From assembly GCA_016699675.1 (NCBI GenBank), contig CP064985.1:1984001-2048000 (forward strand): a stretch of 64,000 nucleotides of DNA, given 5' to 3'. This stretch comes from Austwickia sp. GTDB lineage: Bacteria; Actinomycetota; Actinomycetes; Actinomycetales; Dermatophilaceae. Under the pieces are notes generated by a model. That model had not been told where the DNA came from. It saw only the letters and a list, made by a program, of their open reading frames with translations, and searched no databases. Below are positions 50,592 through 59,498 of the stretch, in pieces. The position numbers and the translations under genes are program-made. How positions within the stretch are numbered: the stretch's first letter is position 1; each line of letters opens with the position of its first letter.

Positions 50592-52175
50592 TCAACCGGT
50601 GGCGTCCACCGGCCGCCGCGCGCCCAGGGCCAGCAGAAGGTCCAGCTCGGCGCGCATCCCGTCGGTCAGCCGCTGCGGGTCGGGCACGATCTGCCGCACC
50701 GACAGCACCCCCATGTCGACCTTGCCGTCGTAGGTGATGGCGTGGACGAACAGGTGCACCGGCGGGCAGATGATGGTGCGCGCGTAGATGTGCTCCACCT
50801 TGCGGCCGCACAGATAGAGCGGCTGGTCCGAGCCCCGCAGCGTCGACGTGGACAGGTTCAGCGTCGGCGGGAACCATTGGAACGGCTTCGACCCGGCGAA
50901 CTCCATGGCCGCCGAGACCAGGCTCGGCAGCATCAGGTCGCCGACGTCGGAGAGCAGGTCCCACGACGCCCTGGACTGCGAGAGCCCGCTCTTGGCCCGC
51001 GAGGAGCCGGCGTGCACGAACGCGAGCCGCTCGACCGGGTCGTCGAGGTGCACCGGCAGCTCGATCCAGATGGCGGTGAAGGCATTGCCCGAGGTGGACG
51101 ACGTCTCCCGGCCGGGGTTGCGCCGGACGTTGACGGGGCAGGTCGTGACGAGGGGCTTGTCGGGGACCTCGCCGTACGGCTCGAGGTAGCTGCGCAGCGC
51201 CCCGGCGAGCACGGTGAGGATCACGTCGTTGACCGTCGCGCCGGGGTGCGCCGCCCGCGCGGCCTCCACCTCGGCCAGCGGCAGCGAGAGGACCGACATG
51301 CTCTTGGTGGTGTCGCTGACGTGCTGGTTGAAGCGGGTGACCGGCGGATGCGAGGTGAACGAGGGGATGAACCTGGGCAGGCGAGGGAGCCGCGGTAGGG
51401 CGCTCTCTCGGCGTTGACCGGCCTCCCCGCCGAGCCGGCGCGCGATGCCCTTGCTCACCCGGGAGGCGACCTCCGGGGCGGTCGAGGCCACCGCGCGGGC
51501 GATCCGCAGCCCCGTGAACGCGTTGACGATCATGCGCTCGGGCACCTCCGCGACGGCCCGCACCAGCGCGCTGGGCTCCCGTTCGCCCGGGGGAGTCGGG
51601 GCGGCGGTGGCGCCCGTGGCTCCGCTGGCGGTCGCCCCCGCGGCGTCGCCGGGCTCGGTCACGTCGGCGCTCTCCAGCGGCAACACCGGCGGCTCGGCGT
51701 GCGGATCGGCATCGAACAGCGACTGGTAGAGCTTCATGAAGCCCATGCCGTCGGTGAGGGCGTGATGCCCGCGCATGATGAGGGCGGTGCGCCCGCCGGC
51801 GAGCCCCTCGATGTACCAGGTCTCCCAGAGCGGCTTGCGCCGGTCGAGGGGGTCCTTGGTCAGGTCCAGGACGTGGTTCATCAGCGCCTGATCGTCCCCC
51901 GGCGCCGGGCACGTCGTGCGGTGCACGTGCGCGTCGAGGTCGATGGAGGGCTGCGAGATCCAGTGGTCCTCACCGATGCCGAGCGGCGCGGCGGACACAC
52001 GCCGGCGCAGGTAGGGCGCGGCCTCCACGGTGCGCGCCATCGTCGCCTGCACCATCTCGAAGGGCACGGGGCCGAGTTCGCCGGCCTCGATGACGGTCAC
52101 GCCCACGACATCGATCGGAAACCCGTCGCGCTCCAGGCGTAGGAAGATGCGCTCCGTGCTCGTCATCAGTTCCAT
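50592..52175 (-). CDS. Wax ester synthase/diacylglycerol acyltransferase (WS/DGAT)
   Basis: A 527-residue acyltransferase. The catalytic motif is HHALTDG (HHxxxDG, residues 137-143), with PLWETWYIEGL just before it. The second half contains ATVNDVILTVLAGALRSYL and NPGRETSSTSGNAF, then NLSTSTLRGSDQPLYLCGRK, all typical of actinobacterial WS/DGAT. It esterifies diacylglycerol or fatty alcohols with acyl-CoA to make storage lipid. ATG 52175 has AGGGG upstream. A Pro/Ala/Gly-rich insert occurs at about 185-215. The promoter region abuts the MFS gene on the same strand. Confidence 0.88.
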   Translation of the reverse strand: MELMTSTERIFLRLERDGFPIDVVGVTVIEAGELGPVPFEMVQATMARTVEAAPYLRRRVSAAPLGIGEDHWISQPSIDLDAHVHRTTCPAPGDDQALMNHVLDLTKDPLDRRKPLWETWYIEGLAGGRTALIMRGHHALTDGMGFMKLYQSLFDADPHAEPPVLPLESADVTEPGDAAGATASGATGATAAPTPPGEREPSALVRAVAEVPERMIVNAFTGLRIARAVASTAPEVASRVSKGIARRLGGEAGQRRESALPRLPRLPRFIPSFTSHPPVTRFNQHVSDTTKSMSVLSLPLAEVEAARAAHPGATVNDVILTVLAGALRSYLEPYGEVPDKPLVTTCPVNVRRNPGRETSSTSGNAFTAIWIELPVHLDDPVERLAFVHAGSSRAKSGLSQSRASWDLLSDVGDLMLPSLVSAAMEFAGSKPFQWFPPTLNLSTSTLRGSDQPLYLCGRKVEHIYARTIICPPVHLFVHAITYDGKVDMGVLSVRQIVPDPQRLTDGMRAELDLLLALGARRPVDATG

Positions 52176-52281
52176 CCGGACCCCTGGCTCAACTCGCTGG
52201 TAACTTCCGCGGTTGAAGGCCACGGTAGCGCCGTCGGGACGTGCGCGCAGGTCTGTCCGACCGGCGACCACGACCAGCGGT

Positions 52282-53799
52282 TCAGCGCATGTCCTGCCAG
52301 GCGGGAGGCGGCACGTTGGCGGCGGACAGCGCCGCCTCGCTCGGCGAGCCGGGCATATCCCGCAGGCCGCGCAGCGGTGAGACGAGGACCGTGAAGGAGA
52401 CGAACGCCACGATGGCGGCCATGACCCCCACGGCCGGAATGAGACCGAATTCCTGGGCGAGCCAGCCGGCGAGGACGGCCGCGATCGGCATGAGCGAGTA
52501 GTTGACGGTCTGGGTCGCGGTGCTGGTGCGGGCCATCAGGCTCAGCGGCACGTACGACTGCCGCCACGCCCCGCGCAGGACGTTGGCGCAGACCACGCCG
52601 ACCCCGATGAGGAACATACCGGCCAGCATCACGCCGGACCGCCACCCCGGCGCGCCCCAGGGCAGCAACAGCGCGCCCACCCCGACGCCGCAGAAGAGGA
52701 ACACGGTGCCGTGGGCCGACCCGAAGCGGCGGCCCACGCTGGGGGCGATCATCGCGCCGATCAGGCTGCCGACGCCCTGAACGGCGATCGCGAGGCCCAC
52801 CTGCGGTCCGGACAGGCCCAGTTCGCGCACGAGGACCAGCACCAGCAGGGCCTGGAATCCCGTCAGCCCGGTGTTGCTCAGCGCGCCCTGGATCGTGAAA
52901 TAGCGCAGGTAACGGTCGGCGAACGTGAACCGCCAGCCCGTCGCGATCCGCTCGCGCAGGGAGACCGTGGTCGGTGGGGGAGCCACCCGGTCCTTCTCCC
53001 GTTCGTTGATGAACAGCAGGCAGGCGGCCGATACGACGTACGACGCCGCGTCCACCAGCACGGCGACCGCCGGAGCGAAGAGCCCGGCGAGAGCGCCCCC
53101 GATGGACGGCCCGCCGACCTGGGCGACGGACTCGCTGCCGGTCAGGTACGAGTTCGCGGGCGGCAGGTCCTCCCGGCGCACCAGGGTGGCGAGCAGCTTG
53201 GGATAGGCCGACCGGAAGAAGACGTTGGTGGTGCCGACGGCGAAGGTCACCACCGCGAGCTGCAGCGTGGTCAACATGTCCAGCGACCAGGTGATCGGGA
53301 TGCTCAGCAGGGCCGCGGCCGCCGCGAGGTCGCTGGCCACCATCACCGAGCGGGGCGCGCGTTGGTCCACCCAGGCGCCCGTGGGCAGGCCGATCAGCAC
53401 CCACGGCAGCCACAGTGCCGCGTTGATGATCCCGACCCACACCGGCGAGGCGTCGAGCACCACCACCGCCAGCAGGCTGATGAGCAGGGAGGTGACCTCG
53501 GTGCCGAACACGCTGATGGTCTCGCCGGTCCAGAACAGCCAGTACGGTCGGTTGCGGCGCAGCGGCCAGGGTGCTTGCGCGTCGCCGCCGGCGGGGGTCG
53601 GCGTCGCGGGCGGGGCGTCGTACGTCGAGGGCCGCGGGCGGCGCTGGTCCGGGCGCGCCTCGCGCGGATCCAGGTGGGTCGAGGCGGAGGCGGGGTCCGC
53701 GGGGTCCGCCAGGCGAGCCGGCGTCGCGGGACCGAGCGGCCCCGAGCGCGGCCCGGCGCTGCGGGTGTGGAGGCTACCGCCTCCCGGGGTGGGCTCCAC
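52282..53799 (-). CDS. MFS transporter (enterobactin-exporter-like, MFS_3)
   Basis: A protein of about 505 residues with twelve helices after a disordered Pro/Arg-rich N-terminus of about 80 residues. Recognisable features are PYWLFWTGETISVFGTEVTS, loop GAWVDQRAPRSVMVASDL, ESVAQVGGPSIGGALAG and the second-half GRRFGSAHGTVFLFC. These mark the MFS_3 group, which includes macrolide and siderophore exporters. The start is uncertain: GTG at 53799 is the first reasonable codon, and a TTG at 53835 is possible. No ribosome-binding site is clear. Substrate unknown. Confidence 0.83.
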   Translation of the reverse strand: MEPTPGGGSLHTRSAGPRSGPLGPATPARLADPADPASASTHLDPREARPDQRRPRPSTYDAPPATPTPAGGDAQAPWPLRRNRPYWLFWTGETISVFGTEVTSLLISLLAVVVLDASPVWVGIINAALWLPWVLIGLPTGAWVDQRAPRSVMVASDLAAAAALLSIPITWSLDMLTTLQLAVVTFAVGTTNVFFRSAYPKLLATLVRREDLPPANSYLTGSESVAQVGGPSIGGALAGLFAPAVAVLVDAASYVVSAACLLFINEREKDRVAPPPTTVSLRERIATGWRFTFADRYLRYFTIQGALSNTGLTGFQALLVLVLVRELGLSGPQVGLAIAVQGVGSLIGAMIAPSVGRRFGSAHGTVFLFCGVGVGALLLPWGAPGWRSGVMLAGMFLIGVGVVCANVLRGAWRQSYVPLSLMARTSTATQTVNYSLMPIAAVLAGWLAQEFGLIPAVGVMAAIVAFVSFTVLVSPLRGLRDMPGSPSEAALSAANVPPPAWQDMR

Positions 53800-53983
53800 G
53801 GGCTGAGGGTAGGAGAGCCTAGCCGTGTAGGACAACGGTCCTTGTATTTGTCCGGGGTCGCTGCCGCGCGACGTCGCTTATGACAACGCCGCTCGTGGGG
53901 GTCTCCCCGCGCCATCGGCGGAGGGGGATGGCTCCTCTCGGGAGTATCTCCTCGGCGGGCTCTCGCCGCGTAGAGTGTCCAGC

Positions 53984-54550
53984 ATGTCCGACTTCTCGAT
54001 CCCCCGGCCCACCTCGGGCGACATCGTCACGCTCATCCTCGACGACCACCGCTGGATGGAGGCGCTCCTGCGCGATCTCCGCCTGGGCGTCTGCGACCGG
54101 GAGGCCGCCCGCGCCGCGTTCGCCGCGACCCTCGTCGCCCACTCCGAGGGTGAGGAGCGGGCGGTGTACGGGCGTCTGCAGGCCTCCGCCGACGACGTCG
54201 GACAGGAGGAGGTCGAGCACGGCCACGAGGAGCACGCCGAGGGTCTGGCCGCGCTGCTGGAGCTCATGGAGTGCAAGGGCCTGACCACGAAGAAGTTCGA
54301 GGATGCGCTGGAGAAGCTCTCGGCGTACATCAACCACCACCTCGCGGAGGAGGAGGTGACGATCCTCGGCCCGGCGCTACGCGAGGTGCCGGAGAAGCGG
54401 CGTCGCGACATCGGCGCGGCGTGGCTGGCCGCGCGGGGCGAGCTGCTCGACGCCGGATGCGGCAGCCTCACCCAGGTCCGCGAGCTGGTCGCCGCCGCCC
54501 GCAAGGCCGGCGTCATCCCGGCGGAGCTGCCGGATCAGCCGGAGGACTGA
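53984..54550 (+). CDS. Hemerythrin HHE-domain protein
   Basis: A 188-residue helical protein with di-iron ligand motifs of the hemerythrin/HHE family: ILDDHRWMEALLRDL, LVAHSEGEERAVYGR, EVEHGHEEHAEGLAAL and INHHLAEEEVTILGPAL. The five to seven conserved His/Glu/Asp positions are present. Such proteins bind O2 or sense oxidative and nitrosative stress. ATG 53984 is chosen; GTG 53975 adds three residues. It is divergent from the MFS gene and stands upstream of the VVHTR peptide. Confidence 0.87.
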   Translation: MSDFSIPRPTSGDIVTLILDDHRWMEALLRDLRLGVCDREAARAAFAATLVAHSEGEERAVYGRLQASADDVGQEEVEHGHEEHAEGLAALLELMECKGLTTKKFEDALEKLSAYINHHLAEEEVTILGPALREVPEKRRRDIGAAWLAARGELLDAGCGSLTQVRELVAAARKAGVIPAELPDQPED

Positions 54551-54583
54551 GCGTCCCCCGAAATACTGATCTAAAGCAATTAG

Positions 54584-54613
54584 TTGTCCTAAGGATCGTG
54601 GCGCGGCTACCGT
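54584..54613 (+). promoter_or_regulatory. Possible promoter of the VVHTR-peptide/amidase unit
   Basis: TTGTCC (54584) and TACCGT (54608) with an 18-base spacer lie in a locally AT-rich stretch. Initiation near 54620 would give a leader of about 200 nt. The leader includes GACGGG/CCCGTC (about 54625-54640) and GAGACG/CGTCTC stem possibilities. I do not recognise a known riboswitch. Confidence 0.4.
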
Positions 54614-54819
54614 AGAGGAAGGAGACGGGCCTCCCCGTCACCGTTCGCGAAGGACGACTACCAGCTCCTCGGTCCCGGGGTAGAGACGCCAAGCGCGCCA
54701 TCGCACCGCGCCTCGTCTCGCCCCGACCCCTCCCCGCTGGCGCCAGGCGGTCGTCGCTCCGCAGTAGTGCCCTTCCCGCGAGCGTTAAGTCAGCAGCGTC
54801 ACCCCAGGAGGGATCCCCC

Positions 54820-54951
54820 ATGAGCGTCGTTCACGCCGTTGCCGGTTCCATGGGCCGCGCCGTCGTCCACACCCGCGTCGTCCACACCCACGCCCGCTCC
54901 GTCGTACACACGCGCGTCGTGCACACCCGCGGGGTCGTGCACACGCGCTGA
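54820..54951 (+). CDS. 43-residue peptide of tandem VVHTR repeats
   Basis: A short frame with an excellent ribosome-binding site (AGGAGG eight bases before ATG). It begins MSVVHAVAGSMGRA and then consists of five copies of V-V-H-T-R/H (54862-54948), with AR-S and G between some copies. The 15-bp repeat units differ almost only at synonymous positions (Val GTC/GTA/GTG, Thr ACC/ACG). This implies selection on the amino-acid sequence, so it is a real product. It is strongly basic and His-rich, with no signal peptide or clear membrane helix. It lies 46 bp upstream of the amidase gene on the same strand. Function unknown: leader peptide, metal-binding peptide or small effector are possible. Confidence 0.6.
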   Translation: MSVVHAVAGSMGRAVVHTRVVHTHARSVVHTRVVHTRGVVHTR

Positions 54952-54997
54952 CCCGCCGCGGCCCGCCGGCCATGGCCCCCTCTGCGAGGATCGGGCC

Positions 54998-56623
54998 ATG
55001 GCCGGCCCCTTTGCCTCCGGGAAGTTGCCCAGCACTGCAGCTCCCGCCGTTCCCGACGACCTCGCCGGCGCGACGGCGCTGGAGCTCGCGGCGGCCCTGC
55101 GCTCCCGACGTACCACCGCGGTCGCCGTCACCGAGGCCACCCTGGGGCGGATCGAGCGGGACTCGACGCGGGTGGGGGCCTTCGTGGCCGTCGCCGCGGA
55201 GCAGGCCCTACGCGAGGCGGCGGCGGCCGACACCGTGCTGGATGCCGCGGCCGCGAGCGGCGGCGCCGGCCCCCAGCCGCCCCCGCTGCTGGGCGTGCCC
55301 TGCCCGATCAAGGACCTCAATGCGGTGGCCGGAATGCCGTACGTCGCGGGCTCGCGCGCCATGCTCGGCAACGTGGCCGACGCCGACGACGGGGTGGTGC
55401 GGCGGCTCCGCGACGCCGGGGCCATCGTCGTCGGCAAGACCGCCACGCCGGAGTTCGGATTTCCTTGCTACACCGAGTCGGACGTCGCCCCGCCGGCCCG
55501 GACGCCGTGGGACGTGGGCCGCTCGGCGGGCGGGTCGTCCGGGGGCGCCGCCGCGGCCGTCGCGGCCGGGCTCGTGTCCATCGCGCACGGCAGCGACGGC
55601 GGCGGCTCGATCCGAATCCCCGCCGCGGCCTGCGGCCTGGTCGGGCTGAAGGCGTCCCGCGGGCGGATCAGCCCGGGGCCGCTCGGCATCGACGGCCCCG
55701 GCCTGGCCTCGCACGGGGTGCTCACCCGCACGGTGCGCGACACCGCCATCGGCCTCGACGTGCTGGCGCAGGGCTGGCCGGGCGACGTGTACCGGTTGCC
55801 GCCGCCGCGCACGACGTACCTCGATGCCTGCGACCGCCCGACCGGCGCGCTGCGGATCGGCGTCCTGACCGAGCCGATCATCGCGGACTGCGAGGTCGCG
55901 CCCGGCCCGCTGAATGCGGTGGAGCGCGCCATCGCGGTCCTGCGCGGGCTCGGCCACCAGGTGCAACCGGCCCCGCGGCCCTTCCCGGCGGCGCGCTGGG
56001 AGGCGTTCGCCGCGGTGTGGTCGGTGCTGGCGTTGTCCATCCCGCTCCCGCCGGAGGCGGAGCCGCTCCTGACGCCGCTGACCCGCTGGCTGCGGGAGCG
56101 GGGACGGGCGGTGACGGGCGCGGAGTACGCCGCCGCGCTCGCCGCCACCCAGCAGCTCGCCCGCGAGACTGCGGCCGCCTGGGACGATGTCGACGTCATC
56201 CTCACTCCGACCCTGGCGCAGCCGCCGGCGCCGGTCGGGTCGCTGCGCGACGACGCCGACCCGGCCGCCGACTTCGATGCGCAGTGCGCGTTCACGCCCT
56301 GGACCAGCACCTACAACCTCACGGGCCGGCCGGCGATCTCGCTGCCGCTGCACCGCGAGCGCTCCGCGAACGACGCGGTGGAGCTGCCGTACGGCGTGAT
56401 GCTCGGCGCCCGGCTCGGTGAGGAGGAGACGCTGCTGGCCCTCGCCGCGGCCGTCGAGGCGGCCGACCCGTGGCGGGACACGCTGCCGAGGAACCCGGGC
56501 GCCCTGACCGCGCCGCACGCTGGGGGCGCGGTGCGCGGCCGCCGGCCGGTGCTCAGTACGCCGTCCAGCCGCCCTCGATCGGGTAGCTGCAGCCGGTCAT
56601 CGACGCGCTGGCCGGGCCGGTGA
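54998..56623 (+). CDS. Amidase signature family enzyme
   Basis: A 541-residue serine amidase. The Ser-cisSer-Lys triad is visible: K105 in VPCPIKDLNAV, S180 in GRSAGGSSGGAAAA and S204 in GSDGGGSIRIPAA. The following GLVGLKASRGRISPGP and DVDVILTPTLAQPPAP are also standard. It hydrolyses a carboxamide; the substrate is not predictable. ATG 54998 has GAGG upstream. The last about 35 residues (AVRGRRPVLSTPSSRPRSG) are low complexity and overlap the convergent dehydrogenase gene by 71 bp, so the natural end may have been extended by loss of an earlier stop. Confidence 0.88.
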   Translation: MAGPFASGKLPSTAAPAVPDDLAGATALELAAALRSRRTTAVAVTEATLGRIERDSTRVGAFVAVAAEQALREAAAADTVLDAAAASGGAGPQPPPLLGVPCPIKDLNAVAGMPYVAGSRAMLGNVADADDGVVRRLRDAGAIVVGKTATPEFGFPCYTESDVAPPARTPWDVGRSAGGSSGGAAAAVAAGLVSIAHGSDGGGSIRIPAAACGLVGLKASRGRISPGPLGIDGPGLASHGVLTRTVRDTAIGLDVLAQGWPGDVYRLPPPRTTYLDACDRPTGALRIGVLTEPIIADCEVAPGPLNAVERAIAVLRGLGHQVQPAPRPFPAARWEAFAAVWSVLALSIPLPPEAEPLLTPLTRWLRERGRAVTGAEYAAALAATQQLARETAAAWDDVDVILTPTLAQPPAPVGSLRDDADPAADFDAQCAFTPWTSTYNLTGRPAISLPLHRERSANDAVELPYGVMLGARLGEEETLLALAAAVEAADPWRDTLPRNPGALTAPHAGGAVRGRRPVLSTPSSRPRSGSCSRSSTRWPGR

Positions 56624-57329
56624 GGAAGGCGACCAGGTCGGCGACCTCCTCGGGCTCGATGAGGCGCTTGACGAAGACCCGGTCGAGCATGATCTTCTGC
56701 ACGACCTCGTCCTCGGGAATGCCGTGGGTCTTGGCCTGGTCGGCGATCTGCTTCTCCACCAACGCCGTCCGGACGTAGGCGGGGTTCACGGTGTTGGAGG
56801 TGACCCCGTGTGGCGCACCCTCCAGGGCGATGACCTTGCTCATGCCCTCGAGGCCGTGCTTGGCGGTGACGTACGCGCTCTTGAACGGGCTCGCGGACAG
56901 GCCGTGCGCGGACGAGAGGTTGACCACGCGACCCCAGCCACGCTCGTACATGTGCGGCAGGGACTGCCGAACGATGTAGAACGGCGCGTGCAGCATCACC
57001 TTCATGATCAGCTCGAACTTCTCCAGCGGGAACTCCTCGATCGGGGCGACCTGCTGGATGCCGGCGTTGTTGACGATGATGTCCACGTCGTGCGGGAGGG
57101 CGTCGGCGAGGCCGGCGAGGTCGGACAGGTCGCACGGGGTGGGCACGATCCCGTCGACGCGTTCGGCGAGGGCGGCCAGGCCCTCGGCGTTGAGGTCGAC
57201 CGCGATGACCTGCGCGCCGAGCGCGGCGAACTTCTCCGCGCAGGCCAGTCCGATGCCGCTGGCCGCGCCGGTGACGAGCGCGCGGCGGCCGCGGTGGTAG
57301 TCGGGGGAGGGGAAAGCGGGCTGCGTCAT
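56553..57329 (-). CDS. bdhA: 3-hydroxybutyrate dehydrogenase (SDR family)
   Basis: A 258-residue short-chain dehydrogenase. NAD motif VTGAASGIGLACAEKFAALG, structural NNAGIQQVAPIEEF, catalytic serine in VVNLSSAHGL, YxxxK as SAYVTAKHGL, and the family-specific NTVNPAYVRTALVEKQIADQ and KRLIEPEEVADLV. The last block is diagnostic for D-3-hydroxybutyrate dehydrogenase, which makes acetoacetate. It is divergent from a GntP permease likely to import hydroxybutyrate, so the pair forms a small catabolic module. The 152-bp divergent region would hold the promoters. Confidence 0.9.
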   Translation of the reverse strand: MTQPAFPSPDYHRGRRALVTGAASGIGLACAEKFAALGAQVIAVDLNAEGLAALAERVDGIVPTPCDLSDLAGLADALPHDVDIIVNNAGIQQVAPIEEFPLEKFELIMKVMLHAPFYIVRQSLPHMYERGWGRVVNLSSAHGLSASPFKSAYVTAKHGLEGMSKVIALEGAPHGVTSNTVNPAYVRTALVEKQIADQAKTHGIPEDEVVQKIMLDRVFVKRLIEPEEVADLVAFLTGPASASMTGCSYPIEGGWTAY

Positions 57330-57481
57330 GTCGCGAGGCTAGCGGCTCGGCCCGCGCCCGCAGGCCCGCAGTCGCGGCGCAACATCGGGCCAGCCCGGCC
57401 GGGTCGGGGATCGCTCAACCGCAGGTGGTACGTTCCCTGGGCCGCGGCCGACGCCGCCGGAACCACTCTTGGGAGTCATCG

Positions 57482-58891
57482 ATGACGCTCTACTACTTCC
57501 TCGTCGTCATTGCGGCGCTGGGATTCCTCATGTTCATGGCCTACAAGGGCCACAGCGTGATCCTGTTCGCGCCGATCGCGGCGATGGGCGCGGTCCTGCT
57601 CACCACCCCGGCGTTGGTGGCGCCGATGTTCACCGGCCTGTTCATGGCCAAGCTGGTGGGCTTCGTGCAGAACTACTTCCCGGTCTTCCTGTTGGGCGCC
57701 ATCTTCGGCAAGGTCATCGAGATCTCCGGGTTCGCCCGCTCGATCGTCACGGCCGTGATCCGGGTGGTCGGCAAGCAGGCGATGTTGGCGATCGTGCTGG
57801 TCGGCGCGATCCTGACGTACTTCGGGGTGTCCCTCTTCGTTGTCGTATTCGCGGTGTATCCGTTCGCGGCGGAGATGTTCCGCCAGGCCGACATCCCCAA
57901 GCGACTCATCCCCGGCACCATCGCCCTGGGCGCGTTCACCTTCACCATGGACGCGCTGCCCGGCACCCCGCAGATCCAGAACATCATCCCGACCACGTTC
58001 TTCAAGACGACGTCGTACGCCGCGCCGATCCTGGGCATCGTCGGGGCGTTGTTCGTGTTCGGGCTCGGGATGACCTACCTGGAGTGGCAGCGCCGCAAGG
58101 CGGCAGCGGCCGGGGAGGGCTACGGCACGGGTCACAAGAACGAGCCCAAGTCCTTCGCCGAGGACGCCAAACTGCCGAACCCGCTGGTCGCGGTCCTGCC
58201 GCTGCTGGTCGTGGCGATCGCCAACTACGCGCTGACCAACTGGGTCATCCCGCAGGCCTTCCCGAACGAGGTCAAATTCAAGGACGGCGTCGTTGGCACG
58301 ACCAAGGACGTGGCCGTCTCGGTGTCGAGCAATATCGCGATCTGGGCGGTCGAGGGGGCGCTGCTGCTGGGCATCCTGCTGGTGGTGGCGCTGGCCTGGA
58401 AGCCGGTGAGCACGCACTTCACCGAGGGCAGCAAGGACGCCATCGGCGGCGCCCTGCTGGCCTCGCTCAACACCGCCTCGGAGTACGGTTTCGGCGGCGT
58501 CATCGCCGCCCTGCCCGGCTTCAAGATTGTCGCCGACGGCCTGTCGAGCATCCCGAACCCGCTGGTCAACGAGGCCATCACGGTGACCTCGCTGGCCGGC
58601 GTCACCGGCTCGGCGTCCGGCGGCATGTCGATTGCCCTCGGTGCGATGGCGGAGACCTTCAAGGCCAACGCCGCCGCCGCGAACATCCCCATGGAGGTGC
58701 TGCACCGGGTGGCCTCGATGGCCTCCGGCGGGATGGACACCCTGCCGCACAACGGCGCGGTGATCACGCTGCTCGCCGTCACCGGGCTGACGCACAAGAC
58801 GTCGTACAAGGACATCTTCGCGATGACCGTCATCAAGACGCTGGCCGTCTTCGTGGTGATCGCGTTCTACTACCTGACCCGGCTCTACTGA
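57482..58891 (+). CDS. GntP family permease, probably for 3-hydroxybutyrate
   Basis: A 469-residue transporter with about twelve helices starting MTLYYFLVVIAALGFLMFMA. Features of the GntP gluconate/hydroxybutyrate permeases include YFPVFLLGAIFGKVIEISGFARSI, FTMDALPGTPQIQNIIPTTF, ASEYGFGGVIAALPGF, GVTGSASGGMSIAL and ASGGMDTLPHNGAVITLLAV. GGGAG seven bases before the ATG supports the start. Divergence from bdhA points to D-3-hydroxybutyrate as the substrate rather than gluconate. A terminator hairpin follows at 58944. Confidence 0.87.
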   Translation: MTLYYFLVVIAALGFLMFMAYKGHSVILFAPIAAMGAVLLTTPALVAPMFTGLFMAKLVGFVQNYFPVFLLGAIFGKVIEISGFARSIVTAVIRVVGKQAMLAIVLVGAILTYFGVSLFVVVFAVYPFAAEMFRQADIPKRLIPGTIALGAFTFTMDALPGTPQIQNIIPTTFFKTTSYAAPILGIVGALFVFGLGMTYLEWQRRKAAAAGEGYGTGHKNEPKSFAEDAKLPNPLVAVLPLLVVAIANYALTNWVIPQAFPNEVKFKDGVVGTTKDVAVSVSSNIAIWAVEGALLLGILLVVALAWKPVSTHFTEGSKDAIGGALLASLNTASEYGFGGVIAALPGFKIVADGLSSIPNPLVNEAITVTSLAGVTGSASGGMSIALGAMAETFKANAAAANIPMEVLHRVASMASGGMDTLPHNGAVITLLAVTGLTHKTSYKDIFAMTVIKTLAVFVVIAFYYLTRLY

Positions 58892-59498
58892 TCGGACCGG
58901 GGATACCGGGTGATCCGGGACGGGATGCCCGCTGACGGTCACGAAATGGGCCGAAGGCCCCCGCCGTTTCCCGAGCGTCGGCCCATTTCCTGGGCCCTGG
59001 GGGTACGACGGTGCTGGTGACCTCCTCAGGGCGGTTGGCCACGTGCTGCGCTCGAGATCGCGCGCTCCAGCGTTGGCAGGGAACGACCCGGACGCCCCGC
59101 GGCTGCTGGCGAGCTGACGGCGGCGGCAGTTGGCGGCGGACGAGCAGGTCGGCGCGGAGTTTCTCGCCATGTGGATGGCCTCGTGACAGAGAAATAATGC
59201 GTACTTATTGTTCTCATAACGCCTTGACGCTCGGTCGATGAGCAGGGCGTGAGCGCCGCCACGGAGAGCGGCGCGAGGGCGAGGAAGGTGCGCTGGTGGG
59301 ACGAATGCAGGGCGGCCGGGTTCGACGTCGCTGGATCGACGCGTGTCGCGTCTCCGCGGCGCTCTGTCGCTGAACCCGGCCCCGACGCCTCGACGTCGAC
59401 TCTGCCCACCGCCGCGGCGCCCCGCACCGCTTCGCGCGCCACATCCGCCGAAGCACGCGACGCGCGGCGCCGCCCCTGCTGACCTCCGGAGAACCGCA
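58892..59498. other. 607-bp intergenic region
   Basis: Apart from the terminator at 58944-58988 I see no gene here. The frames are short, Arg/Pro-rich shadows. An AT-rich island at about 59188-59225 contains AATAATGCGTACTTATT (59193-59209), an imperfect inverted repeat of the kind bound by MarR- or TetR-type regulators. It may be the promoter for the next gene, about 290 bp downstream, or for an unseen small RNA. Confidence 0.5.
58944..58988 (+). terminator. Hairpin terminator after the GntP permease
   Basis: AAATGGGCCGA and TCGGCCCATTT are perfect 11-bp inverted arms separated by 23 bases, ending in a short T run (ATTTCC). They sit 53 bp after the permease stop. Confidence 0.75.

Noticed and set aside
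54799..55446. Minus-strand frame opposite the VVHTR peptide and amidase start
   Set aside because: It is antisense to the conserved amidase N-terminus and has no ribosome-binding site; the plus-strand peptide has a strong one.
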